This document shows, in pieces, positions 1 to 7,734 of a stretch of DNA of 29,629 nucleotides. The DNA is from an uncultured Oscillospiraceae bacterium (GTDB lineage: Bacteria; Bacillota; Clostridia; Oscillospirales; Oscillospiraceae). The stretch covers positions 1-29,629 of the forward strand of contig CAKTHQ010000028.1 of the NCBI GenBank assembly GCA_934565415.1, given 5' to 3'. The notes beneath the pieces were generated by a model, which searched no databases, was not told where the DNA came from, and was given only the letters and a program-made list of their open reading frames with translations. The first letter of the stretch is position 1. The number at the start of each line of letters is the position of its first letter. The position numbers and the translations under genes were made by a program.

Positions 1-8
1 GCATAAGA

Positions 9-944
9 TTATCGTTTCTGGCAGATGCGCAGCTTGGCACTTCTGGCTCTGGGGTTTTCTTCCAGCTCCTCCGGGGAGGAGACAATGGGTTTGCGGGTTA
101 GAATATCTACCTGGGGCTTCCGGCCGCAAACGCACACCGGGAACTCCGGCGGGCAGATGCAGCCCTTGGCTGCAGAGGCCATAGCGTTCTTCACAATCCG
201 GTCTTCCAGGGAATGGAAGGTGATCACTGCCAGCCGTCCGCCGGGATTCAGCAGCGGGATGGCCTTTTCCATGGCCGTGGCCACAGAGCCCAGCTCATCG
301 TTGACGGCAATGCGGATGGCCTGGAAGGTCCGCTTGGCCGGATGCTGCTTTTCCCGCAGAGCCGCAGCAGGCATAGCGGAACGAATGACATCCACCAGCT
401 CCAGAGTAGTCCGAACCGGTGCCGTCTCCCTGCGCCGGACAATGGCAGACGCAATGGCCGGGGCATAGCGCTCCTCGCCATAATCATAAAGAATCCTTTT
501 CAACTCTTCATAGGACCAGGTATTCACCACCGTATCGGCAGTCAGGACATCCCCGCTGTCCATACGCATATCCAGCGGGGCATCTGCCATATAGCTGAAG
601 CCCCGTTCCCCGTCGTCCAGCTGGGGGGAGGAAACCCCCAGGTCCATGAGAATGCCGTCTACACCGGCAATCCCCAGTTCCTCCAAAACCTTGTCCATCT
701 GGCAGAAGTTGGAATGGACCAGCTTCACCCGATCCCCAAAAGGGGCCAGCCGCTCCCTGGCTGCCTTTAAAGCCACCGGGTCCCGGTCGATACCGATGAG
801 GCGGCCGGTTGTGAGCTTCGCCGCAATGCGGCTGGAATGGCCGGCGCCACCCAGGGTGCCGTCCACATAAATGCCGTCCGGTTTGATGTTCAGCCCCTGG
901 ATACACTCCTCCAGCAGAACGGATACATGATGAAATTCGCTCAT
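9..944 (-). CDS. rsmH: 16S rRNA (cytosine(1402)-N4)-methyltransferase RsmH
   Basis: SAM-dependent enzyme that N4-methylates C1402 in the decoding centre of 16S rRNA. At 311 residues it has the family's usual length. Visible signatures are the N-terminal HHVSVLLEE start, the SAM-binding GTLGGAGHS loop near residues 29-37, the MDLGVSSPQLD motif near 100, the ERGFSY.ADAPLDMRMD block, and the C-terminal VITFHSLEDRIVK motif. The ATG overlaps the mraZ stop codon by four bases (ATGA), so translation is probably coupled and the two genes share the mraZ promoter. This is the usual beginning of the dcw cell division cluster; the next genes (ftsL and pbp in relatives) would lie beyond base 1. Identification is certain at family level. 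Confidence 0.97.
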   Translation of the reverse strand: MSEFHHVSVLLEECIQGLNIKPDGIYVDGTLGGAGHSSRIAAKLTTGRLIGIDRDPVALKAARERLAPFGDRVKLVHSNFCQMDKVLEELGIAGVDGILMDLGVSSPQLDDGERGFSYMADAPLDMRMDSGDVLTADTVVNTWSYEELKRILYDYGEERYAPAIASAIVRRRETAPVRTTLELVDVIRSAMPAAALREKQHPAKRTFQAIRIAVNDELGSVATAMEKAIPLLNPGGRLAVITFHSLEDRIVKNAMASAAKGCICPPEFPVCVCGRKPQVDILTRKPIVSSPEELEENPRARSAKLRICQKR

Positions 945-1369
945 AGTCCAATTGCCTCCAAGGATGCCAGCAGCTTTTCAGGGGTCAGGTTCTCTTCTTC
1001 AAATCGCCGGAACTCCTGGCTGTCCCAGATTTCCGCCTGCCCAGCCCGGCCCACAATCATAACCTCCCGGTCGATTCCCGCGTAGCTTTCCAAAAAGGGG
1101 GTCAGGCTAAACCTGAACTGTTTATCCGGGCTGCACTGGGCCGCATTCATAAAAATCAGGCTGGTGGCGCCGCTGCGCTGGGAAAGGGTCAGGGCGTTGA
1201 AATTCCGGCTCAGGGTCTCCCATTCGTCCTTCGTATATACCGTCAGGCACCGGTGGCCGCAGTTGACGCCCAGGGTCACATAAAAGTCGTTCCCCAGCTC
1301 ATCCCGGAGCTTGGCCGGGACGATGAGGCGGCCCTTGTCGTCCATCTTTGCCGGATACTTTCCAATCAT
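941..1369 (-). CDS. mraZ: Transcriptional regulator MraZ
   Basis: MraZ is a ring-forming AbrB-fold DNA-binding protein that controls its own dcw promoter. The 142-residue product begins MIGKYPAKMDDKGRLIVPAKLR, the classic first SpoVT/AbrB-like half, and has the second half around DKQFRFSLTPFLESYAGIDREVMIVG. The start at 1369 is chosen because a GGAGGCGAG ribosome binding site lies just upstream; an in-frame ATG 36 bases earlier falls inside the operator repeats and lacks a site. The gene overlaps rsmH by four bases. Upstream sit a consensus promoter and a 10-bp-period repeat array matching the idea of MraZ boxes, so autoregulation is likely. Confidence 0.97.
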   Translation of the reverse strand: MIGKYPAKMDDKGRLIVPAKLRDELGNDFYVTLGVNCGHRCLTVYTKDEWETLSRNFNALTLSQRSGATSLIFMNAAQCSPDKQFRFSLTPFLESYAGIDREVMIVGRAGQAEIWDSQEFRRFEEENLTPEKLLASLEAIGL

Positions 1370-1376
1370 CGTCTCG

Positions 1377-1417
1377 CCTCCCCTTTTCCTCCACTTTACA
1401 TCCATTTCACTCCATTT
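1377..1417 (-). promoter_or_regulatory. MraZ-box operator array (10-bp repeats)
   Basis: Reading the minus strand toward mraZ there are four direct repeats with a 10-base period: AAATGGAGTG, AAATGGATGT, AAAGTGGAGG and AAAAGGGGAGG, the last merging with the ribosome binding site. MraZ is known to bind tandem short G-rich repeats with about 10-bp spacing next to its own promoter. The array starts just downstream of the -10 box, where a bound ring would block transcription. The repeats are seen; their use by MraZ is inferred from the family. Confidence 0.8.
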
Positions 1418-1423
1418 TGCTAC

Positions 1424-1452
1424 AGTATACTTCCTTGCCCCAAAAAAATCAA
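1424..1452 (-). promoter_or_regulatory. Sigma-A-type promoter of mraZ-rsmH
   Basis: On the minus strand, TTGATT (1452-1447) is separated by exactly 17 bases from TATACT (1429-1424). The start of transcription would fall inside the MraZ repeat array, a sensible arrangement for repression. No clear terminator separates this promoter from clpC upstream, so some read-through from clpC is possible. Confidence 0.75.
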
Positions 1453-1537
1453 TCTTTTTTTGTCGTTTTCCCGGTCAAACCCCCATATTTTTCTAATATT
1501 CGAACGTTTGTTTTACGGTTTTTCCAATTTTTGGGAA

Positions 1538-3844
1538 TTATCCCACAATCACTTCCCCCGCCTCCATTCTCAGCCGAACCTTTGTTGGTTTTCTGCCGCT
1601 GCGCAAAAGATACACTGCCAGCTTATCCTCCACCTGGTCCTGCACCAGCCGCCGGAGCTGCCGGGCACCGCTCGGGCCGGAGCATCCGGCAGCCAGATCC
1701 CGGGCCAGTGTCTGCGGGAACTGGAGCATCACGCCCAGACCGGCCGCCCGCCGCTCCAGCTCATTCAAATATTTCCGGGCAATGGCCTCCATGGCGCTGC
1801 CGGTCAGAGGATCGAAGCAGATAAGTCCGTCCAGTCGCCCTAAAAATTCTGGGGTAAAGGTTTGCCGAAGGGCCTCCTCCACCTGTCCTCTCTTTCCGGC
1901 GGCACAAAAGCCCAGCCCCTCTCCCCGGAGGGCGCCCCCGGCATTCGAGGTCATCACAACGATGGTATTTTTGAAGCTGATCTTCCGTCCGGTGGAATCC
2001 GTCAGGACACCCTCTTCCATGATTTGCAGCAGCAGCCCCAATACCTCCGGGTGGGCTTTTTCCAGCTCGTCAAAAAGAACCAGGCTGTAGGGTCTGCGGC
2101 GCACCGCTTCCGTCAGCTTGCCCCCCTCCTCGTAGCCCACATAGCCGGGAGGCGCCCCCAGAAGCCGGGAGACGGAGTGCTTTTCCATATACTCCGTCAT
2201 GTCAAGTCTGAGCATAGCCTCCCGGCTGCCATAGACCTCCTCGGCAAGAGCCCGGCACAGCTCCGTTTTGCCCACCCCGGTAGGGCCGGCAAACAGCAGG
2301 CTAGCAATGGGTCGCCCCGGGTCCCGGATGCCGCTGGTTCCCCGGCGCACCGCCTCTGCCACGGCGCAAACAGCCGCCGATTGCCCTACCACATGGCTGC
2401 CCAGCAGTCCTTCCAGATTGAGCAGCCTTTCCCGCTCCTGGGCTGTCAGTCTGCCTACGGGAATTCCGGTCCGGGCGGACACCACCCAGGCAATATCCGA
2501 GGCCGTCACGGCCCTGGGCCGCCGCCCCTCTGCAGGCCGCTCCATCAGATTTTGCACTTTATCCCGCAATTCCGCCGCCTTTTCAAACCGTCGGTCCCGC
2601 ACTGCCTCCCTTAGCTCCTCTTCCAACGCCTTCCGGGTAGAAGAGCCCCGGGTCAGGCTGGTTTCTTCCATTTTTGCCCGGGCCGCCCCCTCGTCCAGCA
2701 GATCAATGGCCTTGTCCGGCAAATAGAGGTCCGGCAGGTACCGGACGGACAGCCGCACCGCCTCGCTCATGGCCTCCTCTGTAATTCGGGTCCGATGGTG
2801 CCGCTCCAGCCCCGGCTTTAAGGCCCGCAAAATTCCCAAAGCCGTCTCCGGGTCCGGTTCCTCCACCACCACCGGACGAAACCGGCGCTCCAGGGCCGCA
2901 TCCTTTTCGATGTATTTCCGATACTCCTCCCGGGTGGTAGCCCCTACCATCTGCAGCTCCCCACGGCCAAGGGCAGGCTTAAAGATGTTGGCGGCATCGA
3001 TGGCCCCCTCCGCCGCCCCGGCGCCAACGATGGTATGCATTTCATCTACAAACAGAATTACATCTCCGCTCCTGCGGATTTCCGCCAGCACATCCCGGAG
3101 GCGTTCTTCAAATTCTCCCCGGTATTTGGTGCCCGCCACCAGGCTGGCCATATTCAAACTGTAGAGCCGTTTCTCTTTTAGTTGCGGCGGCACGTTTCCC
3201 AGGGCCATCCGCTGGGCCAGGCCCTCGGCAATAGCGGTTTTCCCAACCCCGGGCTCCCCGATGAGGGCAGGATTGTTTTTGTTCTTCCGGCACAGAATGC
3301 CGATGACCATATCAATTTCCCGCTCCCGTCCAATCACCGGGTCCATGGACACCGCCTTTTGGACCAGATCCTCGCTGAATTGTTCCAATAATTTCAATGG
3401 GATAACCTCCTTCTTCCGCCTTGGGGACATCCATTCCAATGTAAGGGTAAACAGCACATCCGCGTCCACTCCATAGGTTTTGAGCATTTCCCCAGACCCG
3501 CAGTTTTCCGTCCGGGCCACTGCCAGCAGCAGGTCCATGGGAGAAACGGCACGCCGGCCCTGCCGCTTGGCCTCCCGGGAGGCCTGCCGCAGAAGTCTTC
3601 TGGCAGCCCGGGTAAAGCCCTGGGGCAGGGGCAGCGTCCCATCCCCCAGGCCGTATAATAAAGCCGTCATGGCCCGGGCGCTTTCTGTTTCCAGGCCCAT
3701 CCCCCGCAGCAGCTGTCCCGGCCCTCCGGGGGACTCGCTGAGGGCCAGCAGCAAATGGACCGTCCCCACAAAGCTATGGCCCAGCTCCCTTGCAATATTG
3801 CCTGCCCGGCGGATGATCTGGGCCGTGGTTTTCCCGCAATACAT
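1538..3844 (-). CDS. clpC: ClpC-like AAA+ protein unfoldase (Clp ATPase)
   Basis: Predicted ring ATPase that unfolds substrates for ClpP. The chosen start (MYCGKTTAQ, 768 residues) has AGGGGGG about 8 bases upstream; an ORF extension of 24 codons lacks such a site. Domains: Clp N-domain double repeat 1-140; AAA1 with Walker A GEPGVGKT 196-203 and Walker B VILFVDE near 262-268; a UVR-like coiled segment 406-432, typical of ClpC/ClpE; AAA2 with GPTGVGKT 520-527 and [12 protein letters not shown] near 589-600; a LGF tripeptide at 644-646 where the ClpP-docking loop sits. It is slightly shorter than Bacillus ClpC (about 810). It is not in a ctsR-mcsA-mcsB operon here but stands alone beside mraZ, so its regulation may differ from the heat-shock paradigm. 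A second clp paralogue elsewhere in the genome is possible. Confidence 0.92.
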   Translation of the reverse strand: MYCGKTTAQIIRRAGNIARELGHSFVGTVHLLLALSESPGGPGQLLRGMGLETESARAMTALLYGLGDGTLPLPQGFTRAARRLLRQASREAKRQGRRAVSPMDLLLAVARTENCGSGEMLKTYGVDADVLFTLTLEWMSPRRKKEVIPLKLLEQFSEDLVQKAVSMDPVIGREREIDMVIGILCRKNKNNPALIGEPGVGKTAIAEGLAQRMALGNVPPQLKEKRLYSLNMASLVAGTKYRGEFEERLRDVLAEIRRSGDVILFVDEMHTIVGAGAAEGAIDAANIFKPALGRGELQMVGATTREEYRKYIEKDAALERRFRPVVVEEPDPETALGILRALKPGLERHHRTRITEEAMSEAVRLSVRYLPDLYLPDKAIDLLDEGAARAKMEETSLTRGSSTRKALEEELREAVRDRRFEKAAELRDKVQNLMERPAEGRRPRAVTASDIAWVVSARTGIPVGRLTAQERERLLNLEGLLGSHVVGQSAAVCAVAEAVRRGTSGIRDPGRPIASLLFAGPTGVGKTELCRALAEEVYGSREAMLRLDMTEYMEKHSVSRLLGAPPGYVGYEEGGKLTEAVRRRPYSLVLFDELEKAHPEVLGLLLQIMEEGVLTDSTGRKISFKNTIVVMTSNAGGALRGEGLGFCAAGKRGQVEEALRQTFTPEFLGRLDGLICFDPLTGSAMEAIARKYLNELERRAAGLGVMLQFPQTLARDLAAGCSGPSGARQLRRLVQDQVEDKLAVYLLRSGRKPTKVRLRMEAGEVIVG

Positions 3845-3936
3845 GGCGTTTTCCCCCCTTCCACCGGATTGTGGACAAGGTCCGGGGAGAATATACCGTC
3901 TTTTCAAATTGGACATAAATTTTTAGAAAAAAGGAA

Positions 3937-3964
3937 TTGCTTTTTTCCGATTCCATGCTAGAAT
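3937..3964 (+). promoter_or_regulatory. Promoter of the ferredoxin gene
   Basis: TTGCTT (3937-3942) and TAGAAT (3959-3964) with a 16-base spacer, about 53 bases before the ferredoxin ATG. It lies in the intergenic region shared with the divergent clpC gene. Confidence 0.6.
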
Positions 3965-4016
3965 AAAGGTGCATTCGTCGGAATGCACTTATGAAAAAAC
4001 TATAGGAGGTGTTTTC

Positions 4017-4187
4017 ATGGCTTACAATATCACCGATGCCTGCGTGAAGTGCGGTTCCTGCGCCGAGCAGTGCCCCGTCGAGGCTATTTCCGAGGGCGAG
4101 GACAAGTATGTCATCAATCCCGATGTCTGCGTCAGCTGCGGCTCCTGCGCCGATCAGTGCCCCGCCGAAGCTATCGAGGAAGGCTGA
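4017..4187 (+). CDS. 2[4Fe-4S] ferredoxin, clostridial type
   Basis: Small soluble low-potential electron carrier of 56 residues, the standard size for clostridial ferredoxins. It contains two CxxCxxCxxxCP motifs, with cysteines at 9/12/15/19 and 38/41/44/48, arranged as an internal duplication. All eight cluster ligands are present. The ATG at 4017 follows ATAGGAGGTG, a near-perfect ribosome binding site; an upstream in-frame ATG at 3969 has none. The gene has its own promoter and strong terminator, so it is monocistronic. Likely partners are ferredoxin-dependent oxidoreductases or hydrogenases elsewhere; the flavodoxin-like protein at 26639 is a possible alternative carrier. Confidence 0.96.
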   Translation: MAYNITDACVKCGSCAEQCPVEAISEGEDKYVINPDVCVSCGSCADQCPAEAIEEG

Positions 4188-4203
4188 TTCTTCACACGCC
4201 TGT

Positions 4204-4237
4204 CGGCCTGCGCCCAAAATGCGCAGGCCGATTTTTT
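4204..4237 (+). terminator. Rho-independent terminator after ferredoxin
   Basis: A perfect 10-bp stem, CGGCCTGCGC / GCGCAGGCCG, with a 7-base loop, followed by A and six T. The next gene's ribosome binding site starts immediately after the T run. Confidence 0.93.
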
Positions 4238-4250
4238 AGGAGTACAATCT

Positions 4251-4940
4251 TTGGAAACACTGTCTGGCGGATACACTCTGGAGATCCCTGCGGGAGCTTT
4301 TCCCCTGAGCACAGACTCCATGGTGCTGTCCCATTTTATAACCCTTCCCAAAAACGCCCGGGTACTGGACCTGGGCTCCGGCTGCGGTACCCTGGGGCTG
4401 CTGCTCTGCGCCAAGGATCCGGGCTGCCGGGTGGTGGGCTTTGAAATAACGCCGCTTTCCCACCAGGCCGCTCTGGAAAACATCCGCAGAAATCACCTGG
4501 AAGCCCGTATGGAAAGTATATGCGCGGATGTGCGCTCCATTCCGGAGCTGATGCACCCCGGCTCCTTTTCCTGCTGCATCAGCAACCCGCCCTATTTTTC
4601 CGGCGGGTTTTCCAGCCAAAAAACGCCCCTGGCCCGGCAAACGCTGGGCTGTTCCCTGGCTTCCCTTTTGAACAGCGCCGCCTGGGCCTTAAAATACGGC
4701 GGGGACCTGTTCCTGGTTCATAAGCCGGAACGGCTGGGAGAGATTCTGGGCCTGGCTGCCGGTGTCCGCCTGGAGGCCAAGCGTCTTTCCCTGGTACGGC
4801 ACCGGCCCGGCGAAGCACCCTGCCTCATCCTGCTGCAGCTGCGCAAGGGCGGAAAACCGGGGCTAAAGTGGGAAGAAATCACCTTATACGAAAAAGACGG
4901 CACTCCCACAAAAGAGTACCGTTCCATTTATCATCTATAG
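4251..4940 (+). CDS. TrmN6-like (YabB-type) tRNA/N6-adenine methyltransferase
   Basis: Class I SAM-dependent methyltransferase of 229 residues. It shows SAM motif I LDLGSGCGTLGL (39-50) and the catalytic NPPY tetrapeptide (112-115), which marks amino-methylating enzymes acting on adenine in tRNA or on other planar amino groups. In Bacillus the orthologous yabB gene precedes yazA and rsmI (yabC); here the same neighbourhood occurs without the small GIY-YIG gene, and rsmI starts 9 bases after the stop. The start is TTG at 4251 with AGGAG 8 bases upstream; no ATG competes. Family assignment is solid; the exact tRNA target (A37 of tRNA-Val in the E. coli enzyme) is inferred. Confidence 0.88.
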   Translation: METLSGGYTLEIPAGAFPLSTDSMVLSHFITLPKNARVLDLGSGCGTLGLLLCAKDPGCRVVGFEITPLSHQAALENIRRNHLEARMESICADVRSIPELMHPGSFSCCISNPPYFSGGFSSQKTPLARQTLGCSLASLLNSAAWALKYGGDLFLVHKPERLGEILGLAAGVRLEAKRLSLVRHRPGEAPCLILLQLRKGGKPGLKWEEITLYEKDGTPTKEYRSIYHL

Positions 4941-4949
4941 GAGGCTGCC

Positions 4950-5780
4950 ATGGCAGGTATGCTTTATTTGGTCCCTACGCCCATCGGCAATCTGGGGGAC
5001 ATTTCTCCGAGAGCCAAGGCCACCCTGGAAAACGCGGACTTTATCGCCGCCGAGGATACCCGGGTTACCCTGAAGCTTCTGAACCATCTGGAACTGAAAA
5101 AGCCCCTGGTGAGCTATTACGAGCACAATAAGTCCTTTAAGGGCGAAAAAATTCTGGACCGAATTCTGGCCGGAGAAACTGTATAAGAGACAGCCGACGC
5201 AGGCAGCCCCGCCATTTCCGACCCCGGGGAGGATCTGGTCAAGCAGTGCGCCCGGGCCGGAGTCACGGTGTGCGCCATTCCCGGCCCCTGCGCCGCCATC
5301 ACCGCCCTGAGCATTTCCGGCCAATCCACGGGAAGGTTCTGCTTTGAAGGCTTTTTGTCCACCGCCAAGAAAAGCCGCCGGGAACACCTGGACAGCCTGA
5401 AGGCGGAAACCCGGACCATGATCTTCTACGAGGCTCCCCACAAGCTCCTTTCCACTTTGGAGGATATGGCCGAAACCTTCGGCGGAGACAGAGCCATTTC
5501 CCTTTGCCGGGAACTGACCAAGCTCCACGAGGAGGTCATCCGCACCACCTTATCCGGCGCCCTGGAATTATATCAGGAAACGCCCCCAAAAGGAGAATTC
5601 GTACTGATCCTGGCCGGTGCCCCGGAGCAGGAAAAGGAAGTACCTTCCCCGGAGGACGCGGCGGAGCTGGTCAAAACGCTCATGGAAGAAGGCCTCAGCC
5701 GGAAGGACGCCATCAAGCAGGCCGCCGCCCGGTTGGGTCTGCCCAAAAACGCGGTATATGACGCGGCGCTGAATATTTAA
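4950..5780 (+). pseudogene. rsmI: 16S rRNA 2'-O-ribose C1402 methyltransferase RsmI, interrupted by an in-frame stop (probable sequencing-adapter scar)
   Basis: The N-terminal part (MAGMLYLVPTPIGNLGDISPRA..., 78 codons, RBS TAGGAGG) and the C-terminal part (from about 5194, including IPGPCAAITALSISG, FEGFL and YEAPHKL..TL) are two halves of one RsmI, which 2'-O-methylates C1402, the same nucleotide RsmH modifies. Both halves are in one reading frame and the total, 276 codons, is the normal family length. They are separated by a TAA at 5184-5186. The family has a conserved V-A-L-V-S-D-A-G-(S/T)-P segment here; the window reads V-stop-E-T-A-D-A-G-S-P, so 15 bases have been substituted without changing length. 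Fourteen bases at 5180-5193 equal the end of the Tn5 mosaic end used in tagmentation libraries. I infer that the gene is intact in the organism; a genuine nonsense lesion is the alternative. Confidence 0.88.
5180..5193 (+). other. 14-nt match to the Tn5/Nextera mosaic end (likely adapter contamination)
   Basis: TGTATAAGAGACAG is identical to the last 14 bases of the 19-base hyperactive Tn5 mosaic end. It replaces a conserved SAM-pocket segment of rsmI and introduces the stop codon. The sequence right after it (CCGACGCAGGC) resumes normal rsmI coding, as expected where a tagmented fragment begins. Confidence 0.8.
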
Positions 5781-5781
5781 A

Positions 5782-5797
5782 AAAATGTCATTGTGAG
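5782..5797 (+). repeat. Left arm of a palindromic intergenic repeat (REP/MITE-like), split by the transposon
   Basis: AAAATGTCATTGTGAG is complementary at 15 of 16 positions to CTCGCAATGACATTTT at 13376-13391, on the far side of the composite transposon. With the insert removed the two arms enclose about 20 bases and form a hairpin 3' of rsmI. TGTCATTGCGAG-type palindromes are common dispersed repeats in bacteria, including gut Firmicutes. Confidence 0.75.
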
Positions 5798-5815
5798 GAG
5801 TGGACCAATGTCACT

Positions 5816-5826
5816 GGCTCGCAACG
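5816..5826 (+). repeat. Left target-site duplication of the composite transposon
   Basis: GGCTCGCAACG lies directly before the left IS end and matches GGCTCGCAATG (13374-13384), directly after the right IS end, at 10 of 11 positions. IS4-family duplications are commonly 9-12 bp. The rebuilt palindrome indicates ATG is ancestral, so the left copy carries a single T-to-C change. Confidence 0.7.
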
Positions 5827-5852
5827 CAATGTCACTAAGTTAAGCCAAAATG

Positions 5853-5894
5853 CCCCGCTACACTCAAAATTGAGCTGTAGCGGGGTGCTTTTTT
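5853..5894 (+). terminator. Terminator-like hairpin inside the left end of the IS
   Basis: CCCCGCTACA / TGTAGCGGGG, a 10-bp perfect stem with TCAA/TTGA continuing the pairing in the loop, followed by TGC and six T. Placed between the IS end and the transposase, it would stop transcription entering from the host gene rsmI. The same structure is at 11725-11766. Confidence 0.85.
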
Positions 5895-5915
5895 CGTGTT
5901 TTTTTCAAAAACCAC

Positions 5916-6022
5916 TTGACAAATATGCAATTTCGTGCGGCCATTTTGCTAAGTGCGCTTAGCAAAATGGCCCTTGTAGTTAGAAGTGTCTCTCGACACA
6001 AAAACTACAAGGAGGATTACCT
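5916..6022 (+). promoter_or_regulatory. Transposase promoter element and double-hairpin leader
   Basis: TTGACA at 5916-5921 is a consensus -35 box, though no good -10 is evident at 16-18 bases. It is followed by a perfect palindrome, arms GGCCATTTTGCTAAG (5939-5953) and its complement (5958-5972) around TGCG. Next comes a second stem, CTTGTAGTT pairing with AACTACAAG, enclosing a small GTGTC/GACAC hairpin. The last bases of that stem run into the GGAGG of the transposase ribosome binding site, so folding could limit translation. Confidence 0.6.
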
Positions 6023-7342
6023 ATGACCGCCGAATACATCAAGCAATCTTTACTGAATTCCATTCAATTTCTTACCGATTATAAGCGGGATTATTCAAGG
6101 CATCCTGAAACAGACTATACCAGAAACCGAAAAATTCCTTTCGACAAAACCATAGCTGCGGTTCTCTCATTTCGGGGAGGAACATTAACCAACGACCTGC
6201 TGGATTTTTTTGGATTAGATAAATCTATACCATCTTCCTCAGCCTTTATTCAGCAACGCGCAAAAATTACTCCGGATGCTTTTGAAAAACTGTTTGAGCA
6301 TTTTACGCACAGTGTTTGTAGCGAAAAGCTTTATAAGGGGTATCGGCTGCTTGCTGTCGATGGTTCAGAATTGGAAATCGCTGCAAACCCGGACGATCCG
6401 GAGTCCTTTGTTTCCCGTAAAGATGAAAAAAAGTCCTATAACTTACTTCATATCAATGCAACGTATGATTTACTTCAATATCTATATCTGGATGTCATTC
6501 TTCAAAAACTCAGAAATATGGATGAATGCGGTGCATTGACGACGATGGTGGATCGCTCCGATATCCCGAAAGCTCTGGTACTTGCTGACAGAAATTACGA
6601 ATCCTATAACAATCTTGCTCATATTCAGCAGAAAAACTGGGCATTCCTCTTCCGTATCAAGGATGGTAAAACTGGGATTGGTGCTGGCCTGGAACTCCCT
6701 GATTCTGACGAATTTGATGTGCCAATTCATCTCAATATTACAAATCGAATAACAAATGATGTTAAAAAGTTGCTGCAAATCGATAATTGCTGCAAATATA
6801 TTCCCAGGCAGAATCGTTTTGACTTTCTTCCCAAAGACTGTGATAGGTCTGATCCTGTCCAGTTTTACGAACTTAACTTTAGAATTGTCCGATTCAAAAT
6901 ATCGGATGATTCATTCGAAACGATTATCACGAACCTGGAGCAGCAATCTTTCCCTGTTTCTGAACTCAAACAGCTTTATGCCATGCGCTGGGGAATTGAA
7001 ACCTCTTTCCGTGATCTGAAATACACCCTCGGACTACTGCATTTGCACTCAAAAAAGGTGGACTTCGTTCATCAGGAAATCTTTGCAAAGCTTACTATGT
7101 TCAACTTCTGCCAACTGATTACCCAATCCGTAGTCATCCAACAGAAAAAGAAGAAATACGCCTACAAGGTCAATTTCTCCGTTGCCACTCATATTTGCCT
7201 GCAATTCTTTCTTGGTAAAGTCTGTCCACCCAATGTCGAAGCCTTACTTATGAGATACATTTCGCCTATTCGACCAAGCCGTAAGTGTTCTCGTAAGATA
7301 ATACGGAATCCTCCCGCCAGCTTCACTTATAGAGTAGCATAA
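6023..7342 (+). CDS. IS4-family DDE transposase (left copy)
   Basis: Cut-and-paste DDE transposase, 439 residues. The IS4-family signature Y-(2)-R-(3)-E-(6)-K is exact in YAMRWGIETSFRDLK, in the C-terminal third. The other acidic residues are plausibly in AVDGSELE (first D) and LADRNYES (second D). The N-terminal part (YSRHPETDYTRNRKIPF) resembles DNA-binding regions of this family. The ATG follows CAAGGAGG with 7-8 bases of spacing. The reading frame is uninterrupted, so the element may be active. Codon use and base composition are clearly more AT-rich than the neighbours, a sign of transfer. Confidence 0.95.
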   Translation: MTAEYIKQSLLNSIQFLTDYKRDYSRHPETDYTRNRKIPFDKTIAAVLSFRGGTLTNDLLDFFGLDKSIPSSSAFIQQRAKITPDAFEKLFEHFTHSVCSEKLYKGYRLLAVDGSELEIAANPDDPESFVSRKDEKKSYNLLHINATYDLLQYLYLDVILQKLRNMDECGALTTMVDRSDIPKALVLADRNYESYNNLAHIQQKNWAFLFRIKDGKTGIGAGLELPDSDEFDVPIHLNITNRITNDVKKLLQIDNCCKYIPRQNRFDFLPKDCDRSDPVQFYELNFRIVRFKISDDSFETIITNLEQQSFPVSELKQLYAMRWGIETSFRDLKYTLGLLHLHSKKVDFVHQEIFAKLTMFNFCQLITQSVVIQQKKKKYAYKVNFSVATHICLQFFLGKVCPPNVEALLMRYISPIRPSRKCSRKIIRNPPASFTYRVA

Positions 7343-7368
7343 TTTATTCTTTTTGAATAGCTTTTTTT

Positions 7369-7452
7369 AGCGGATTTTTCGATCCGCTTTCTTGTCATGC
7401 CTTTTTTCAAGAAAACAGCACACAATCGCTGTTCCGTAGCGCTGTGTGCTGT
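7369..7452 (+). terminator. Hairpins downstream of the transposase (left copy)
   Basis: Two stem-loops follow the stop codon. AGCGGAT / ATCCGCT (7369-7388), in a T-rich context, could terminate transposase transcription. ACAGCACACA / TGTGTGCTGT (7415-7424 with 7443-7452), a 10-bp perfect stem, lies nearer the IS end and could block read-in from the right. The right IS copy has the same structures at 13241-13324. Confidence 0.6.
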
Positions 7453-7651
7453 TCTCGTTCCTATTTTAACTTTTTCGCTTGGTGCTAACTTAGTGACATT
7501 GCAGTATTCGCCGCATGGCATCTCCCTCCTGTTTTTCTTCTTTTTGATTATTATAATCGGAAAAACAGGGAAATGCAATAAGCAAATGTTCTGCCCAGTG
7601 CGCCGGGGGAGGGCCCCGGCGGTTTCCCAAAAGTATGAGAAAAAAGGAGGA

Positions 7652-7680
7652 TTTACAGAATGCGCAGCACCTGGTACAAT
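7652..7680 (+). promoter_or_regulatory. Promoter of the passenger secreted-protein gene
   Basis: TTTACA (7652-7657), 17 bases, TACAAT (7675-7680). The transcript would begin near 7687, downstream of an in-frame ATG at 7660 that itself has a GGAGG; this argues for translation from 7735. The promoter lies inside the composite transposon, so the gene carries its own signal. Confidence 0.65.
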
Positions 7681-7734
7681 GATAGTATCCAAGCATGGAT
7701 CGGAAATGAAGACCATTCAAAGGAGGAACACAAT

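Larger units (their letters stand above)
5827..7501 (+). mobile_element. IS4-family insertion sequence, left copy
   Basis: Element of 1675 bp bounded by inverted repeats beginning CAATGTCACTAAGTTA on both ends (16 bp). It holds one transposase gene, a hairpin/T-run terminator just inside the left end, a structured leader before the transposase and hairpins after it. All four IS ends in the window share the outermost C, which sets the boundary. The sequence appears identical to the copy at 11699, so the duplication is recent or under gene conversion. Confidence 0.9.

Noticed and set aside
5268..5780. Separate 170-codon gene starting at MCAIPGPCAA
   Set aside because: It is the C-terminal part of RsmI; the Met lies in the conserved core and the frame is continuous with the N-terminal half apart from the scar.
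7660..7734. Alternative start for the passenger gene, 25 codons upstream with its own GGAGG
   Set aside because: The ATG lies between the -35 and -10 boxes of a good promoter and would place a polar stretch before the signal peptide.
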